A program made the position numbers and the translations under genes. From Clostridium sp. C8-1-8 (GTDB lineage: Bacteria; Bacillota; Clostridia; Clostridiales; Clostridiaceae), in assembly GCF_009928445.1 (NCBI RefSeq), contig NZ_JAABNO010000005.1, positions 204,497 to 268,496 on the forward strand: a stretch of 64,000 nt of DNA, read 5' to 3'. A model generated the notes under the pieces. It was given only the letters and a program-made list of their open reading frames with translations, did no database searches and was not told the origin of the DNA. This document shows, piece after piece, positions 30,970 through 40,398 of this stretch (position 1 is its first letter; the number at the start of each line of letters is the position of its first letter).

Positions 30970-31764
30970 ATGAAAAAAATACTAATTACCGGCTGCGGTT
31001 CTGGCCTTGGACGTGAAGCAGCTTTTGCCTTAGCCAATAGAGGTCATTATGTCTATGCAACTACTCACACTACAGAACAAGCTAATAGAATCAACACTTT
31101 AAACAAAAAATATAACCTTCCTCTTGAAGCCTTTAAATTGGATGTTTTACATAGTGATGATAGATTAATGGTAGCTGACCTTGAAATAGATGTTTTAATA
31201 AATAATTCAGCCATTGGTAACTCTGGTTCAGTGGCTGAAATAGATATTAATGCGTATAGAGATACTTTTGAAACAAACGTTTTTTGCCCAATTGAATTAA
31301 CTCAAATCGTATTAAAACAAATGATTGCTAGAAAAAAAGGAAGGATAATTTTTGTATCTTCTTTGGCTGGACTTACACCTATTCCTTTTTTATCTCCTTA
31401 TTGTGCAACAAAATTTGCTTTAGAAGCCATAGCTCCGTCTTTAAATGAAGAACTTAAAGAACTTAAAAATGTTCATATTCCTGTTATTTTAATAGAACCT
31501 GGAAGCTATGCCACTGGATTTAATCAGAAAAACATAGCTAAGCAATTTAACTGGATGAAGATTAATTCTTATTTTAAAGCTAATTTACGCTCATTAGAAA
31601 GAAAGCAATATGTGTACTTTAAGCTCACTGAGTCCTCTAACTTCGACTCTATTATAAATAAATACATAAAAGCTGTAGAAGATAAGCATCCAAGAGAAAG
31701 ATATATATCCCCTTCCAGTCAAGGAGCTTTTATAAAAGTTAAAAATATATTTATGAGAAGATAA
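30970..31764 (+). CDS. Short-chain dehydrogenase/reductase (SDR)
   Basis: A 264-residue classical SDR with the NAD(P) motif TGCGSGLGREAAFAL, NNSAIGNSG, catalytic serine in VSSLAGL and active-site YCATK. The substrate cannot be told from sequence; such clostridial proteins are usually uncharacterised oxidoreductases. AAGGTGATG places the RBS just before the start. Single gene ending at a strong terminator. Confidence 0.93.
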   Translation: MKKILITGCGSGLGREAAFALANRGHYVYATTHTTEQANRINTLNKKYNLPLEAFKLDVLHSDDRLMVADLEIDVLINNSAIGNSGSVAEIDINAYRDTFETNVFCPIELTQIVLKQMIARKKGRIIFVSSLAGLTPIPFLSPYCATKFALEAIAPSLNEELKELKNVHIPVILIEPGSYATGFNQKNIAKQFNWMKINSYFKANLRSLERKQYVYFKLTESSNFDSIINKYIKAVEDKHPRERYISPSSQGAFIKVKNIFMRR

Positions 31765-31789
31765 TTACAGATTATTTGAAGTTGCTCAA

Positions 31790-31830
31790 AAAAAAGTTCA
31801 CTGAAAAAGGTAACTTCAGCGAACTTTTTT
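31790..31830. terminator. Bidirectional terminator between SDR and cytochrome-b5 fusion genes
   Basis: AAAAAAGTTCACTGAA pairs with TTCAGCGAACTTTTTT (one mismatch) around a 9-nt loop, between convergent genes. Confidence 0.9.
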
Positions 31831-31869
31831 GCTGTCCAAATTATGATTTAAGTATTATCATAATTCACA

Positions 31870-32574
31870 TTACTTAAGTTTTCCAACAACTGTTAGATCT
31901 TTTAACACTGACTCTCCATGAGGAGACTTGCTGAGCTCCGCTGACAAATCTGTTCCAGCCTTTTGTCCATGGTGTTTACCATTTTTCCACTCTGGCACAT
32001 CTGTAACATCATAAACTAAACCTTTGTAAGCTACATATGCTTTGTTTCCATTAATCCCATTATATTTTGATAATTCGTCTAAAGTATAGCTCTTTAATTT
32101 ACTAGTATCAACCGAATCAGAAACCTGATGGTTATTTTCCTTTTCAGATGCTACATTTAATGCATTAGGAATGATCAAATGAACTGCAATCCCAAGAATA
32201 AGAAGAACGGCAATAATTCGATGTGCAATAAACCAGGCCCCTTTCCTTGGCTTTTTCTTAATGTTTGCATAAACACCAAGTGAGACCTGTATAATCAGCA
32301 TAATCGCAGCAATAGCTCCAGTAACATTCATTCCAAACCTAGAAAACTGAGCAGCGAAATGTGCCAGTAACAAGATAACTGTAGCAAAGCCAAAATATTT
32401 GTGATTACGTACAAATACAGTCATCAATACCTTCATAAGTTTCTTCCCAACTGGATAACTAGAAATCTCCTTACTAAAGCGCTTATTAATAATCTTCACA
32501 CAATAGTTCAATATAGTACCTGCAAAAGCCAACACAAGAAGCCATCCAAATAGTCCTCCTAATTTTCCAAACAT
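31870..32574 (-). CDS. Membrane protein fused to a cytochrome b5-like domain
   Basis: A 234-residue protein. The first 135 residues hold four hydrophobic helices (about 5-25, 60-80, 85-105, 118-138), with histidines in VRNHKYFG, LLAHFAAQF, IAHRI and IAVHLI that could bind heme b. A linker leads to residues 160-234, a cytochrome b5-like fold (YVAYKGLVYDVTDV, then HHGQKAGTDLS and SPHGES). The b5 part has HHGQ and SPHG in the two usual axial-histidine regions. An electron-transfer or heme/steroid-type ligand role is possible; no partner is adjacent. Hemoproteins in a fermentative clostridium would depend on scavenged heme. Confidence 0.85.
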   Translation of the reverse strand: MFGKLGGLFGWLLVLAFAGTILNYCVKIINKRFSKEISSYPVGKKLMKVLMTVFVRNHKYFGFATVILLLAHFAAQFSRFGMNVTGAIAAIMLIIQVSLGVYANIKKKPRKGAWFIAHRIIAVLLILGIAVHLIIPNALNVASEKENNHQVSDSVDTSKLKSYTLDELSKYNGINGNKAYVAYKGLVYDVTDVPEWKNGKHHGQKAGTDLSAELSKSPHGESVLKDLTVVGKLK

Positions 32575-32732
32575 AGGTAACCTCCTAACACTTTTTTATA
32601 AACTCTTATTAATATTACCAATAATTGTATTATACAATCATTTCATATTACTTCCAATAAGTTTATTTTTATTAGGAAAGTAGCCATCTACAGGAAGCTT
32701 GCATTTACACAATTGCTTTTGAGTATCCTTTA

Positions 32733-33140
32733 CTATATACTGCTTAATCTCTCAAGCCACTTCAATATGCAACCACACTTAAAGAAATCTAAGAGTGCTC
32801 CATCACAAAAGCGCTCAGCTCTGACAGCCCCCATAATAAGTGCAAGCACACACTGTGCATTCAAAGTTGAAACGTCAACCTTCTTCATATCATCCATATC
32901 CCATTCAAGTCCATTAGCTTTAAGAATATCTCCATATCGGTTAAGCTCCATATCTTTATTACTTTCTTCAAAATTGTAGACATCCTTTATAAAGTTATTA
33001 ACCATTTCGGAATACCCTACAAAAGGCATATGTATAGGATGCTCCAGCGTTCCATCGTTTTCTTTATCAATAACCCATTCACCAAAGCTATCCCACTGGA
33101 TCATGGGTATGTATTTTGTTAAAATATCAAATTTATTCAT
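32733..33140 (-). CDS. DUF6508-family protein
   Basis: A 135-residue soluble protein. The C-terminal block LALIMGAVRAERFCDGALLD followed by FFKCG and WLERL is the signature I associate with DUF6508, a widespread family of unknown function. AGGAGGATAAGG precedes the ATG. It sits between the b5 fusion and the glycosyltransferase genes on the same strand, with no evidence of a shared role. Confidence 0.85.
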   Translation of the reverse strand: MNKFDILTKYIPMIQWDSFGEWVIDKENDGTLEHPIHMPFVGYSEMVNNFIKDVYNFEESNKDMELNRYGDILKANGLEWDMDDMKKVDVSTLNAQCVLALIMGAVRAERFCDGALLDFFKCGCILKWLERLSSI

Positions 33141-33169
33141 CCTTATCCTCCTAAGTATCTGTGTAGCTT

Positions 33170-33916
33170 TTATTTTATATGCTTATTTAATGCTTCAACA
33201 AATGCTCTGTATGCAAAAATCTTCAATTTTTTCTGCCTTTCCTTTCGGGATGGTTCATTTATTCTCCTAAATAACCATTCTAAATTTAACCTTTTCCAAA
33301 CTTCTGGTGTTCTTTTAACTTTTCCTGTGATTACATCAAGGCTTCCTCCTACACCAAAAACCACTTTAGATTTAAGCTGATTCTTGTTTTTATATATCCA
33401 CTTATCTGCAAGTGGTGAACCTAATGCAACTATAAGGATATCAGGCTCTACACTTTTTATATCTTCAACAATTTTAAGTTCTTCTTCTTTATTAAAATAA
33501 CCATGATGTCTACCTACAATTTTAACATTAGGATAATTCTTCATAACATATTCTGAGGTTTTTCTGTTTACTTCTTCATCTGAACCCAGAAAATAAAATG
33601 ACCACCCCTTTGAATTTCCCACTTTAAGAGATTCTAAAAGCAAATCATAACCTGTAACACGCTCTGGTACTGGATTACGCTTTAACCTTGACGCTAAAAC
33701 AATGCCAATCCCATCAGGTGTTATTAAATCTGCTTCAAGTGATATTTTTTTCAGCTCAGGGTCTTCCTGGATCTCTATAGCAATTTCTGGATTCACAGTA
33801 ATAATATGAAATAGCTTATCTCTATATTTTTGTATAGTATTATCTATTAAATTGATTGTTTCATTTAGATTTAATTTTGTGAAGGATATGCCTAAAATAT
33901 CAACATAATTATTCAT
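33170..33916 (-). CDS. WecG/TagA/CpsF-family glycosyltransferase
   Basis: A 248-residue GT26 enzyme. Family members transfer N-acetylmannosamine(-uronate) to lipid-linked sugars in teichoic acid or surface polysaccharide synthesis. LITPDGIGIVLASRL, VPERVTGYDLL and VALGSPLADKWI are diagnostic, as is the RTPEVWKRLNLEWLFRRI segment. The ATG at 33916 has AAGGGGG at the right distance; an upstream in-frame start at 33946 would place the RBS inside the gene and is rejected. Probably membrane-associated through its basic C-terminus. No other wall-polymer gene is beside it. Confidence 0.92.
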   Translation of the reverse strand: MNNYVDILGISFTKLNLNETINLIDNTIQKYRDKLFHIITVNPEIAIEIQEDPELKKISLEADLITPDGIGIVLASRLKRNPVPERVTGYDLLLESLKVGNSKGWSFYFLGSDEEVNRKTSEYVMKNYPNVKIVGRHHGYFNKEEELKIVEDIKSVEPDILIVALGSPLADKWIYKNKNQLKSKVVFGVGGSLDVITGKVKRTPEVWKRLNLEWLFRRINEPSRKERQKKLKIFAYRAFVEALNKHIK

Positions 33917-34034
33917 GCTCGTTCCCCCTTGCCTTGTAGCAATCAATAAGATTATACATGTTCTCTACTATATTCCTAGGATTGTTTTATATCCTTTTTA
34001 AAGCTCTCTCATGGTAAAGTTATTAACTTGTCAT

Positions 34035-35855
34035 CTATGTTAATGAAATCATAACCTCAAGTTTTCCTGTTTTATCAATTCTTTCATAAATACTTATCCT
34101 ATACACCTCAGTTTTTGTTCCACTGTGATTATTGTAAGTACATTCTTCTATTGTGCATTGCAAATTTCTTTGGAAAAATAATTCTGCTTTAAAATTATCG
34201 GTTTGAATTATTACCTTTCCTGGTTCTACTAGCTTAGGCTTTATCCTTGTAATAAATACTTCTTGTATTTCATTATCTACTGTATTAAATTCAAATTCAT
34301 CTTTAATATTAAGTTGCAATTTTTCATGATTCCATATAAACTTTCTTTCAAAATTAATAAGTTCCTCACAGGAGTATGCTTTATTCAAGACTAAATCAAA
34401 ATAAGTTTTGGAAGCTTCATTTTCACATCTAATAACTTCAGCATTATATTCTTTTCCATAGGATTGACACTTATTGTTTATTATCGGCACAGAATGTCCA
34501 AAAGAAGCTGCTGCAATAAAGTTATATCTAGTATCATTGGAAAAATACTCCTTCACATATTCTGGTGAACCAATATCAATAAAAATCCCCTGTCCTTTAT
34601 AATTTAAAATAAAATTTCCCAAATCATTGTGATTGTGAGGTTCATCATTGTGTCCTCCCTTCGCAGCAAAGGCTACAAAGTTTTTATCTTGATTTTCTCT
34701 TCTATCCACAAGCCATTGTGATTCTGAAAAATAATAAGTTCCAAGTTTTTCATTATAATTTTCATTATTTAGGTTCGTGCTCCAAAATATCTTTCTTATC
34801 ATAGCTGGCCATCGAAATGTATGATCGTAATAAATATTATAACTATCCTTATAGTTGTAGCCGCTTATTCCCAGTATCTCTTCAAGCTTTGAAAATAAGC
34901 CACAGTCACCAGACCACTTTTCATTGCCAGCATCAGAAAAGTTTACAAAATATGTTGATGGAAACTGAAGTATTTGTGGCAATTCCGCTATCTTTTTAAT
35001 CTTGTCATTAGTAGTAAGCAGTGATATTTTTCCAGCTGTTCTTTCTTTAAGTAGCTCAGCAAAGTATACATAAAAACTGAAGCCATAGCTCCAGTAAGCT
35101 AATCCTTCTGTTATTAACCCATCCTTATCGAAGGCATCAACAAATGCTTCCATACAGTTTATCACTCTTTTTATTATCATACTAAGCTCATCAATATCTT
35201 GTACAAGATAAAGGGCTGCTGATCCTATAGACCCACCACAGACCGATGACCAGTTCATATGTGCACTTTCCCACCAGTACTCATTGACCTTAAATACATT
35301 AATAACTCTTTTAAATATTTCATTTTTTAGTCTTTGAGCCAAAAACGCGTCAATATTTTCACCTATAATAGATAAAATTTCTGCAAAAAAGAAGGCACTC
35401 TCTGCGGCAAATAAAGCTATAGATTTATCTGGTCCAACTTTATCATCTCTAATACTCTCTGCCGTCATGCTGAAATGTGCTGGCAATTCCCAACTGTATA
35501 AATCACACCATTGCCATAATCTTTCTTCAATAAGCGGCAAATAATTTTCATCTTTTTCTGTAATATATGCTATTACCAATGAAAACAACTGTTTTCTTTT
35601 TTTGAAATAAGCATTCTCAAACTTTATTCGATTTCCTGTCCTTTCAAATTCCATATACATACTAAAACTTATATCAACAGAACCTTCATTTGATATTTCA
35701 CTACAGTATTCCATTACCTGCTTAAGCATTCCACTAACGTAAATGTTTTCTTTTAACTTCCCTATTAACTTTTCATCTTTAGCTTCAGGAAACAAGATAT
35801 ATCCATTCTTTGTTCCATAAAGCAAGGCTTCCTTAATTTCATCTATATTAATCAT
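34035..35855 (-). CDS. Heparinase II/III-like protein
   Basis: A 606-residue protein. The N-terminal two-thirds (about 50-360) is a helix-rich toroid (LPAHFSMTAESIRDD, WWESAHMNWSSVCGGSIG). Residues 370-606 match the heparinase II/III beta-sandwich, with GGHNDEPHNHNDLGNF, FIDIGSPEY and SFGHSVPIINNKCQSYG. Members are polysaccharide lyases acting on uronic-acid polymers. No signal peptide is present, so it likely acts on imported oligosaccharides. AGGAG precedes the ATG. No sugar transporter is adjacent; the substrate is unknown. Confidence 0.9.
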   Translation of the reverse strand: MINIDEIKEALLYGTKNGYILFPEAKDEKLIGKLKENIYVSGMLKQVMEYCSEISNEGSVDISFSMYMEFERTGNRIKFENAYFKKRKQLFSLVIAYITEKDENYLPLIEERLWQWCDLYSWELPAHFSMTAESIRDDKVGPDKSIALFAAESAFFFAEILSIIGENIDAFLAQRLKNEIFKRVINVFKVNEYWWESAHMNWSSVCGGSIGSAALYLVQDIDELSMIIKRVINCMEAFVDAFDKDGLITEGLAYWSYGFSFYVYFAELLKERTAGKISLLTTNDKIKKIAELPQILQFPSTYFVNFSDAGNEKWSGDCGLFSKLEEILGISGYNYKDSYNIYYDHTFRWPAMIRKIFWSTNLNNENYNEKLGTYYFSESQWLVDRRENQDKNFVAFAAKGGHNDEPHNHNDLGNFILNYKGQGIFIDIGSPEYVKEYFSNDTRYNFIAAASFGHSVPIINNKCQSYGKEYNAEVIRCENEASKTYFDLVLNKAYSCEELINFERKFIWNHEKLQLNIKDEFEFNTVDNEIQEVFITRIKPKLVEPGKVIIQTDNFKAELFFQRNLQCTIEECTYNNHSGTKTEVYRISIYERIDKTGKLEVMISLT

Positions 35856-36092
35856 TTTTAACTCCTACTTCGTTTTTTATAATTTTACCATAATTATTTA
35901 AAATAATATATTATTTTACTACCATTTAATCTTTTGTTAAAACTCTCACTGTCATTATCAATTCGGATATTAATTCTCTAATTAACATAAATTTAGACGT
36001 GAAAGTAGCCAGAAACCTTTATTTAATTTAGCTGTCCATAAAGCGTAAAGAAACAATGCATGATCCAGTATAGGATTTTCTTAAGTAATGTC

Positions 36093-36203
36093 TTATTCTC
36101 CTATGCTAATAACAGGAAAATGTATATCAACCTCTAACTCATCGTCCTTCTCGCAAAGGTGAGAATAAAATATTTCAAAGGATGGGAATATGTCCACTTA
36201 ATA
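36093..36203 (-). pseudogene. Fossil: C-terminal tail of a MerR/GyrI-like regulator
   Basis: On the minus strand, 34 codons ending at a stop read DIFPSFEIFYSHLCEKDDEL and onward. They match the last residues of the MerR-type regulator at 38972-40378 (DMFPSFEIFYSNLGEKDDEL) with few changes. The rest of the gene is missing and an IS110 remnant starts about 20 bp away. The flanking 35856-36092 contains no gene. Confidence 0.88.
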
Positions 36204-36220
36204 AATCTTTTGATATTTAA

Positions 36221-36607
36221 TCTTCAATCCATAGTTCTATGGAACATAAAATACCTGAATTAGAACTCGCTATTAATGGTTATATTACACTAAAGATTAT
36301 CAAAAGCCACTTTGAAGATTTAAAGCACCGCAAAACGGATCTAGAAGCTATAATAACCAAACTTGCTAAGCCTTATATGGAGGAAGTTGACCTCATTTTA
36401 ACCGCACCATCTTTTAAAAATACCTTTACAGCAATTACAATAATATCTGAAATCGGTGTAAATATGGATGTATTTCCCACTGCAAAGTGCCTATGCTCTT
36501 GGACTCAACTAACTCCAGCAAACAATGAAAGTGCTGGTAAAAAGAAATTTCTTCATCAATTGACCAACCGTGCTGACCACTTATATATTTTGACTTTTAA
36601 AAATTAG
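36221..36607 (+). mobile_element. Remnant of an IS110-family transposase (C-terminal part)
   Basis: About 125 codons resembling the C-terminal half of IS110-type transposases (TAITIISEIGVNMDVFPTAK and LCSWTQLTPANNESAGKKK, the transposase_20 signature). A full enzyme would be near 400 residues; the N-terminal DEDD region is absent and the frame ends early in NRADHLYIL. It is non-functional. It sits between the MerR tail fossil and a marR gene, a probable scar of an old insertion or rearrangement. Confidence 0.85.
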
Positions 36608-36683
36608 GTTCATTGTTTACTTTATGTAATTTAACTCCACTATTGACATTTTTAATAAAAAGTAGCATCATAAAATAGTTAAC

Positions 36684-37214
36684 ATGTTGTCTATTTTTTT
36701 AATAAAGGAGCTGATAAAAATTAATCAATACTATATACAACAAATTTTTGCTACAATTTTTTATTTATCAAATAAGATTCAAGTCCAAGGTGATAAATTA
36801 GATGAAAGAATAACAGTAAGGCAATGGATGGTGCTTCTAACAATTTTGCATCTACCTGAAGATCAAGCTTCTTATAGCCAAATAGCAGATAAAATGGGCT
36901 GCACAAAACAAAATGTAAAACACATTATTGGAAGCTTAGAAAAAAAGAATTATGTTTTCTTAGAAAAAAATGAAAAAGATAAGCGTGCTATGAATATTAG
37001 AATAACTGAAGACTGTAAAGAAATTATGGAACAGTACTACGAAAAGGGCAATCATTTCCTCGATAATATATTTAGCTGTTTTAGTGAAAATGATTTAAAA
37101 ATCCTTTGGGAACAACTTAGAAAAATAGCCAATTACGACGGAAGTAATTGGACCGGTTATGAAGAAAAAGTTCCTATTGGTGAAATAGAAGGAGATAATA
37201 TTAATGACAAATAA
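36684..37214 (+). CDS. MarR-family transcriptional regulator (start uncertain)
   Basis: A winged-helix MarR protein of about 165-176 residues with ASYSQIADKMGCTKQNVKHI as recognition helix and KNEKDKRAMNIRIT as wing. An ATG at 36684 has no RBS. The only good RBS is AAAGGAG at 36704-36710, which sits 9 nt before an in-frame ATT at 36720 (giving INQYYIQQIF), where the family similarity appears to start. The gene ends 11 nt inside the thioesterase gene, so the two are co-transcribed; it likely controls that partner. Confidence 0.88.
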   Translation: MLSIFLIKELIKINQYYIQQIFATIFYLSNKIQVQGDKLDERITVRQWMVLLTILHLPEDQASYSQIADKMGCTKQNVKHIIGSLEKKNYVFLEKNEKDKRAMNIRITEDCKEIMEQYYEKGNHFLDNIFSCFSENDLKILWEQLRKIANYDGSNWTGYEEKVPIGEIEGDNINDK

Positions 37215-38505
37215 TTGTGAGATAAGTATCATTCCAGATATATCAAGAGCTGATGAGCCTGTTGATGTGATTATAAAGGGGCTTGCTAAAAATACTAAGG
37301 TAACAATTCGTCTTTTTAGCAAAGATTATTATTGTATTAATACCTCAATATTTGAAGTGGCAGATGATGCAGTTTGGGAGTCATATGCAGTTTTTGAGAC
37401 AGATGAGGAAGGAAAAATAGACTTAGAAAAGTCAAAACCTATTGAAGGGACCTATAGGAACATTGATAAAATGGGACTTTTCTATTCCATGACAGTGAAA
37501 GAAAATCATAAGCCAATAGTGCCTTCAAAATTATCTGATATTAGTGAAAACAGAAGTTATAATGTTACCTTTCAGGTAGAACTTAATGGAGAGATTATTG
37601 CTTCCAGGGTTCATAAAAGATTTTTTTGTGATGAAACAATAATAAGTGAAGATGTAGAAGATGAAAAATTTATGGGAAGATATTTTACTTCAAAGGATAG
37701 TATTCCTAAGAAAACAGTAATTGTTGTAAGTGGCAGTGACGGAAGAATTGAAAAAGCTCAAGCAATAGCTGAACTTTTTGCAATACGTGGCTACTCTGCT
37801 TTGGCTGTATGCTACTTTGGTCTTGATGGCGTCAAAGAAAACCTAAGCTGCATCGAACTTGAAGGTATTGAAAATGCAATAGAATGGCTAAAAAAGCAAT
37901 CTACTGTGGATAAAAATAAAATTGCTATTTATGGAAGATCTAAAGGCGGAGAAATGGTACTTCAAGCTGCTTCAATGTTCAAAGATATTAGTTGTGTAAT
38001 AGCAAATACTCCTAGTTGCTATGTATATGAGGGTATGAAAACTAATAGTTTTCCTTCTAAACATTCTTCCTGGATGTATAAAGGTAAAGAATTACCTTAT
38101 ATAAAATTTAAGTTTTCCACTTTTCTTAATACAGGAATTAGAATGTTACTAGGTAAAAAAGACGCCATATCTTGGATGTATAAAAAACTACTTGAAGATG
38201 TTATTAATTCAGAAGCTGCAATTCCACTTGAAAAGATAAATGGACCTATCCTACTAGCTTCTTCTTCTAAAGATGCAATATGGCCTTCAAAAACCCATTG
38301 TGACACAGCTGTAGAATTACTAAAAAATGCAAGTTTCAAATACGAAGTCAAGCATATCACCTATGAACATTCAGGGCATATGCTAACAATAGCCTATCAA
38401 TCAATATATCCATCAGATAAATATCCAGAAGATGTAGATAGTTGGGGTAAAGCTAATGCCAACTGCTGGAAGGAAACGGTGGATTTTTTGGACAAGTGGT
38501 CATAA
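37204..38505 (+). CDS. Acyl-CoA thioesterase / BAAT-family hydrolase
   Basis: A 433-residue protein. Residues 1-140 form the immunoglobulin-like acyl-CoA thioester hydrolase/BAAT N-terminal domain. Residues 165-433 are the alpha/beta-hydrolase BAAT C-terminal domain with nucleophile serine in IYGRSKGGEM, acid in SSKDAIWPS and histidine in YEHSGHML. The nucleophile is serine rather than the cysteine of amino-acid N-acyltransferases, which favours thioesterase activity. GAAGGAGAT lies before the ATG, inside the marR gene. Function in acyl-CoA clearance or drug modification is speculative. Confidence 0.9.
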   Translation: MTNNCEISIIPDISRADEPVDVIIKGLAKNTKVTIRLFSKDYYCINTSIFEVADDAVWESYAVFETDEEGKIDLEKSKPIEGTYRNIDKMGLFYSMTVKENHKPIVPSKLSDISENRSYNVTFQVELNGEIIASRVHKRFFCDETIISEDVEDEKFMGRYFTSKDSIPKKTVIVVSGSDGRIEKAQAIAELFAIRGYSALAVCYFGLDGVKENLSCIELEGIENAIEWLKKQSTVDKNKIAIYGRSKGGEMVLQAASMFKDISCVIANTPSCYVYEGMKTNSFPSKHSSWMYKGKELPYIKFKFSTFLNTGIRMLLGKKDAISWMYKKLLEDVINSEAAIPLEKINGPILLASSSKDAIWPSKTHCDTAVELLKNASFKYEVKHITYEHSGHMLTIAYQSIYPSDKYPEDVDSWGKANANCWKETVDFLDKWS

Positions 38506-38670
38506 TTAATCTTCTTTCTCCTTTTACCCAACTGATTAAAATGTGAAATCTTTTGTATCTATTTCCTATGTGTTGAGTGGATTTGTGGGATTATTATGTT
38601 TCTGACAATAAAACTTTTTTTCATTATACTTTATGGAAAACTTAGCTTTAATATAGGATTACTACCAATA

Positions 38671-38707
38671 AAAAATTGGCTAAAGTCAATTCCTTTAGCT
38701 AATTTTT
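38671..38707 (+). terminator. Terminator after the thioesterase gene
   Basis: AAAAATTGGCTAAAG pairs with CTTTAGCTAATTTTT (one mismatch) around a 7-nt loop, with flanking A- and T-runs. Confidence 0.8.
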
Positions 38708-38714
38708 GATTCTA

Positions 38715-38960
38715 TATGCCTTTTTCATCTACATAGGTAAGATTTGTCCAACTATTTTTTATTTTTGTTAAAGTCCCTTTATCACTATTATCTGGTTTTT
38801 ATAGCAAAGTAAAGATATCTCCAAGTATAGATTATTAAAAAACAACATCATCTTTACTCATAACATATAATTTTCCTGTATATTTCATTGTTTTTTATAA
38901 CCGCTTTGTCTGGCCCTGCTTTATTACATTTATATGGGTATATTCCTTTTTCACAATATT
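38715..38960 (-). pseudogene. Decayed coding fragment (unidentified)
   Basis: The minus strand shows two coding-like pieces in different frames: YCEKGIYPYKCNKAGPDKAV followed by INNEIYRK-like sequence, then PDNSDKGTLTKIKNSWTNLT followed by YVDEKGI. Stops and frame changes separate them. The pattern resembles the YxYx-repeat propeller proteins (DUF5050 type), but this is only a suggestion. It is the remainder of the 466-bp gap before the MerR gene. Confidence 0.45.
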
Positions 38961-38971
38961 GAAGTGATGTG

Positions 38972-40378
38972 TTATTCTACTATGCTACTAACCGGAAAAT
39001 GAATATCAACTTCTAACTCATCATCCTTCTCGCCAAGGTTAGAATAAAATATTTCAAAGGAGGGGAACATATCCATTTCATAATTGTTTGCTTTTAAATC
39101 ATACATAAAAACTTGATTTAGACTCTTTTGATAATCTTCCATGTTACCAATATGCTTGTAAAATATATAATCATGTTCTGGCAGAGTAAAACTTATCATA
39201 TTCTCAGGAATATTTTCAAGGCTTGATACTTGTACTGCAAAAACAAAAGAAAATATGGATTCAGGAACTATGTTTTTTCCTAAGGAATCTATGCCTGAAA
39301 ATTGATATACTTTATCAGCATTGACTACATTAGGTATCTCAGCTATCATATTAATAAATTCTCTAATACACTTAGGAAAGTCTTTCTTATTAATGTATTT
39401 TGTAAGGTGAATTCCAACAAAATTCATAGTTTCCTTATGAACTATAGTTAAAGGCATAGCTGGTTCAGCACTTAAAAATTCTTCTTCAAACTTCCTTTGA
39501 AGTTCTTCCTCACGGATTAATTGAGCTTCTTTTCTTTTTTTATATTTTGAGCTTAAGATGGATAAGCTCTCATCCACAGCTTCTAAGGTCTTTCCAATAA
39601 TCTCAATGTTTCCCTCTGGCATAATATAGGAACATAATCTTTCAAAATGTTTTTGCTCCTCCTCGGACATATCAAAAATCATCATATCCATAAAATTAAT
39701 ACCTTTATAATCAGAAGAAAGCTTATCATTTTTAAGATTTTCTGTTATTCTGCTCTCTATCGTCTGCCACTGTTCCTCATCAGTGTCGATACTTGCTTTC
39801 AGTTCCTCAGGAATCACTAGATTTGGAGCATTATCCAAAGCTTTGACTAAATCCAACCAGGCTGATTCCTTTTCTTTGCTGTCTAAAGGTTCTGTTAGGA
39901 ATATACTGAAGAAAAAGGATAGTACTTTGCCATAAAATCCTGGAAAGATTCTCTCTATCTCAGCAATCATAAAGCCTTCACGTTCTTTTTGACTCATCTC
40001 AAGAGCTTTACTCAATATATTCATTTGATCTGTAATTTTTTTAAGGTCAGTTTTATCTTCATTCAAGCTATTAACACAAGAGGACAAAACAGTTTCACAC
40101 TTTTTCATATCATCAATTTGTTTAGCGAGCTTTGCAGTGTATTCCACCATAACCTTCATAAGTGCTTCAGGACTTTTTAAGGCAGCTTTAATTTCTTTGA
40201 CTGAAAGCCCGAAACGTCTTAAAGTTGCTATTTGCATTAATAACTCCACATCTTTCTTAGAGTAATCTCTATAGCTGTTTTCCTGTGATACTGATGGCTT
40301 AATTAATCCGTTTTCTTCATAATAATTAATAGCTTTTTTGGTAAGTCCTGTTACAGACATAACTTCACTTATTTTCAT
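38972..40378 (-). CDS. MerR-family regulator with GyrI-like effector-binding domain
   Basis: A 468-residue regulator. The MerR winged helix (1-70: ISEVMSVTGLTKKAINYYEE) and a coiled coil (about 80-130) precede a helical middle region. The C-terminal 150 residues resemble the GyrI/BmrR-type multidrug-binding domain (PLTIVHKETMNFVGIHLT, LPEHDYIFYKHIGNMEDYQK). It is the last gene of the ATPase-permease-MerR operon, 20 nt after the permease gene. A MerR-type promoter heads the operon, so it probably activates its own operon when it binds a drug-like ligand. Confidence 0.92.
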   Translation of the reverse strand: MKISEVMSVTGLTKKAINYYEENGLIKPSVSQENSYRDYSKKDVELLMQIATLRRFGLSVKEIKAALKSPEALMKVMVEYTAKLAKQIDDMKKCETVLSSCVNSLNEDKTDLKKITDQMNILSKALEMSQKEREGFMIAEIERIFPGFYGKVLSFFFSIFLTEPLDSKEKESAWLDLVKALDNAPNLVIPEELKASIDTDEEQWQTIESRITENLKNDKLSSDYKGINFMDMMIFDMSEEEQKHFERLCSYIMPEGNIEIIGKTLEAVDESLSILSSKYKKRKEAQLIREEELQRKFEEEFLSAEPAMPLTIVHKETMNFVGIHLTKYINKKDFPKCIREFINMIAEIPNVVNADKVYQFSGIDSLGKNIVPESIFSFVFAVQVSSLENIPENMISFTLPEHDYIFYKHIGNMEDYQKSLNQVFMYDLKANNYEMDMFPSFEIFYSNLGEKDDELEVDIHFPVSSIVE

Positions 40379-40398
40379 ATAAACCTCTTTTCAGATTA

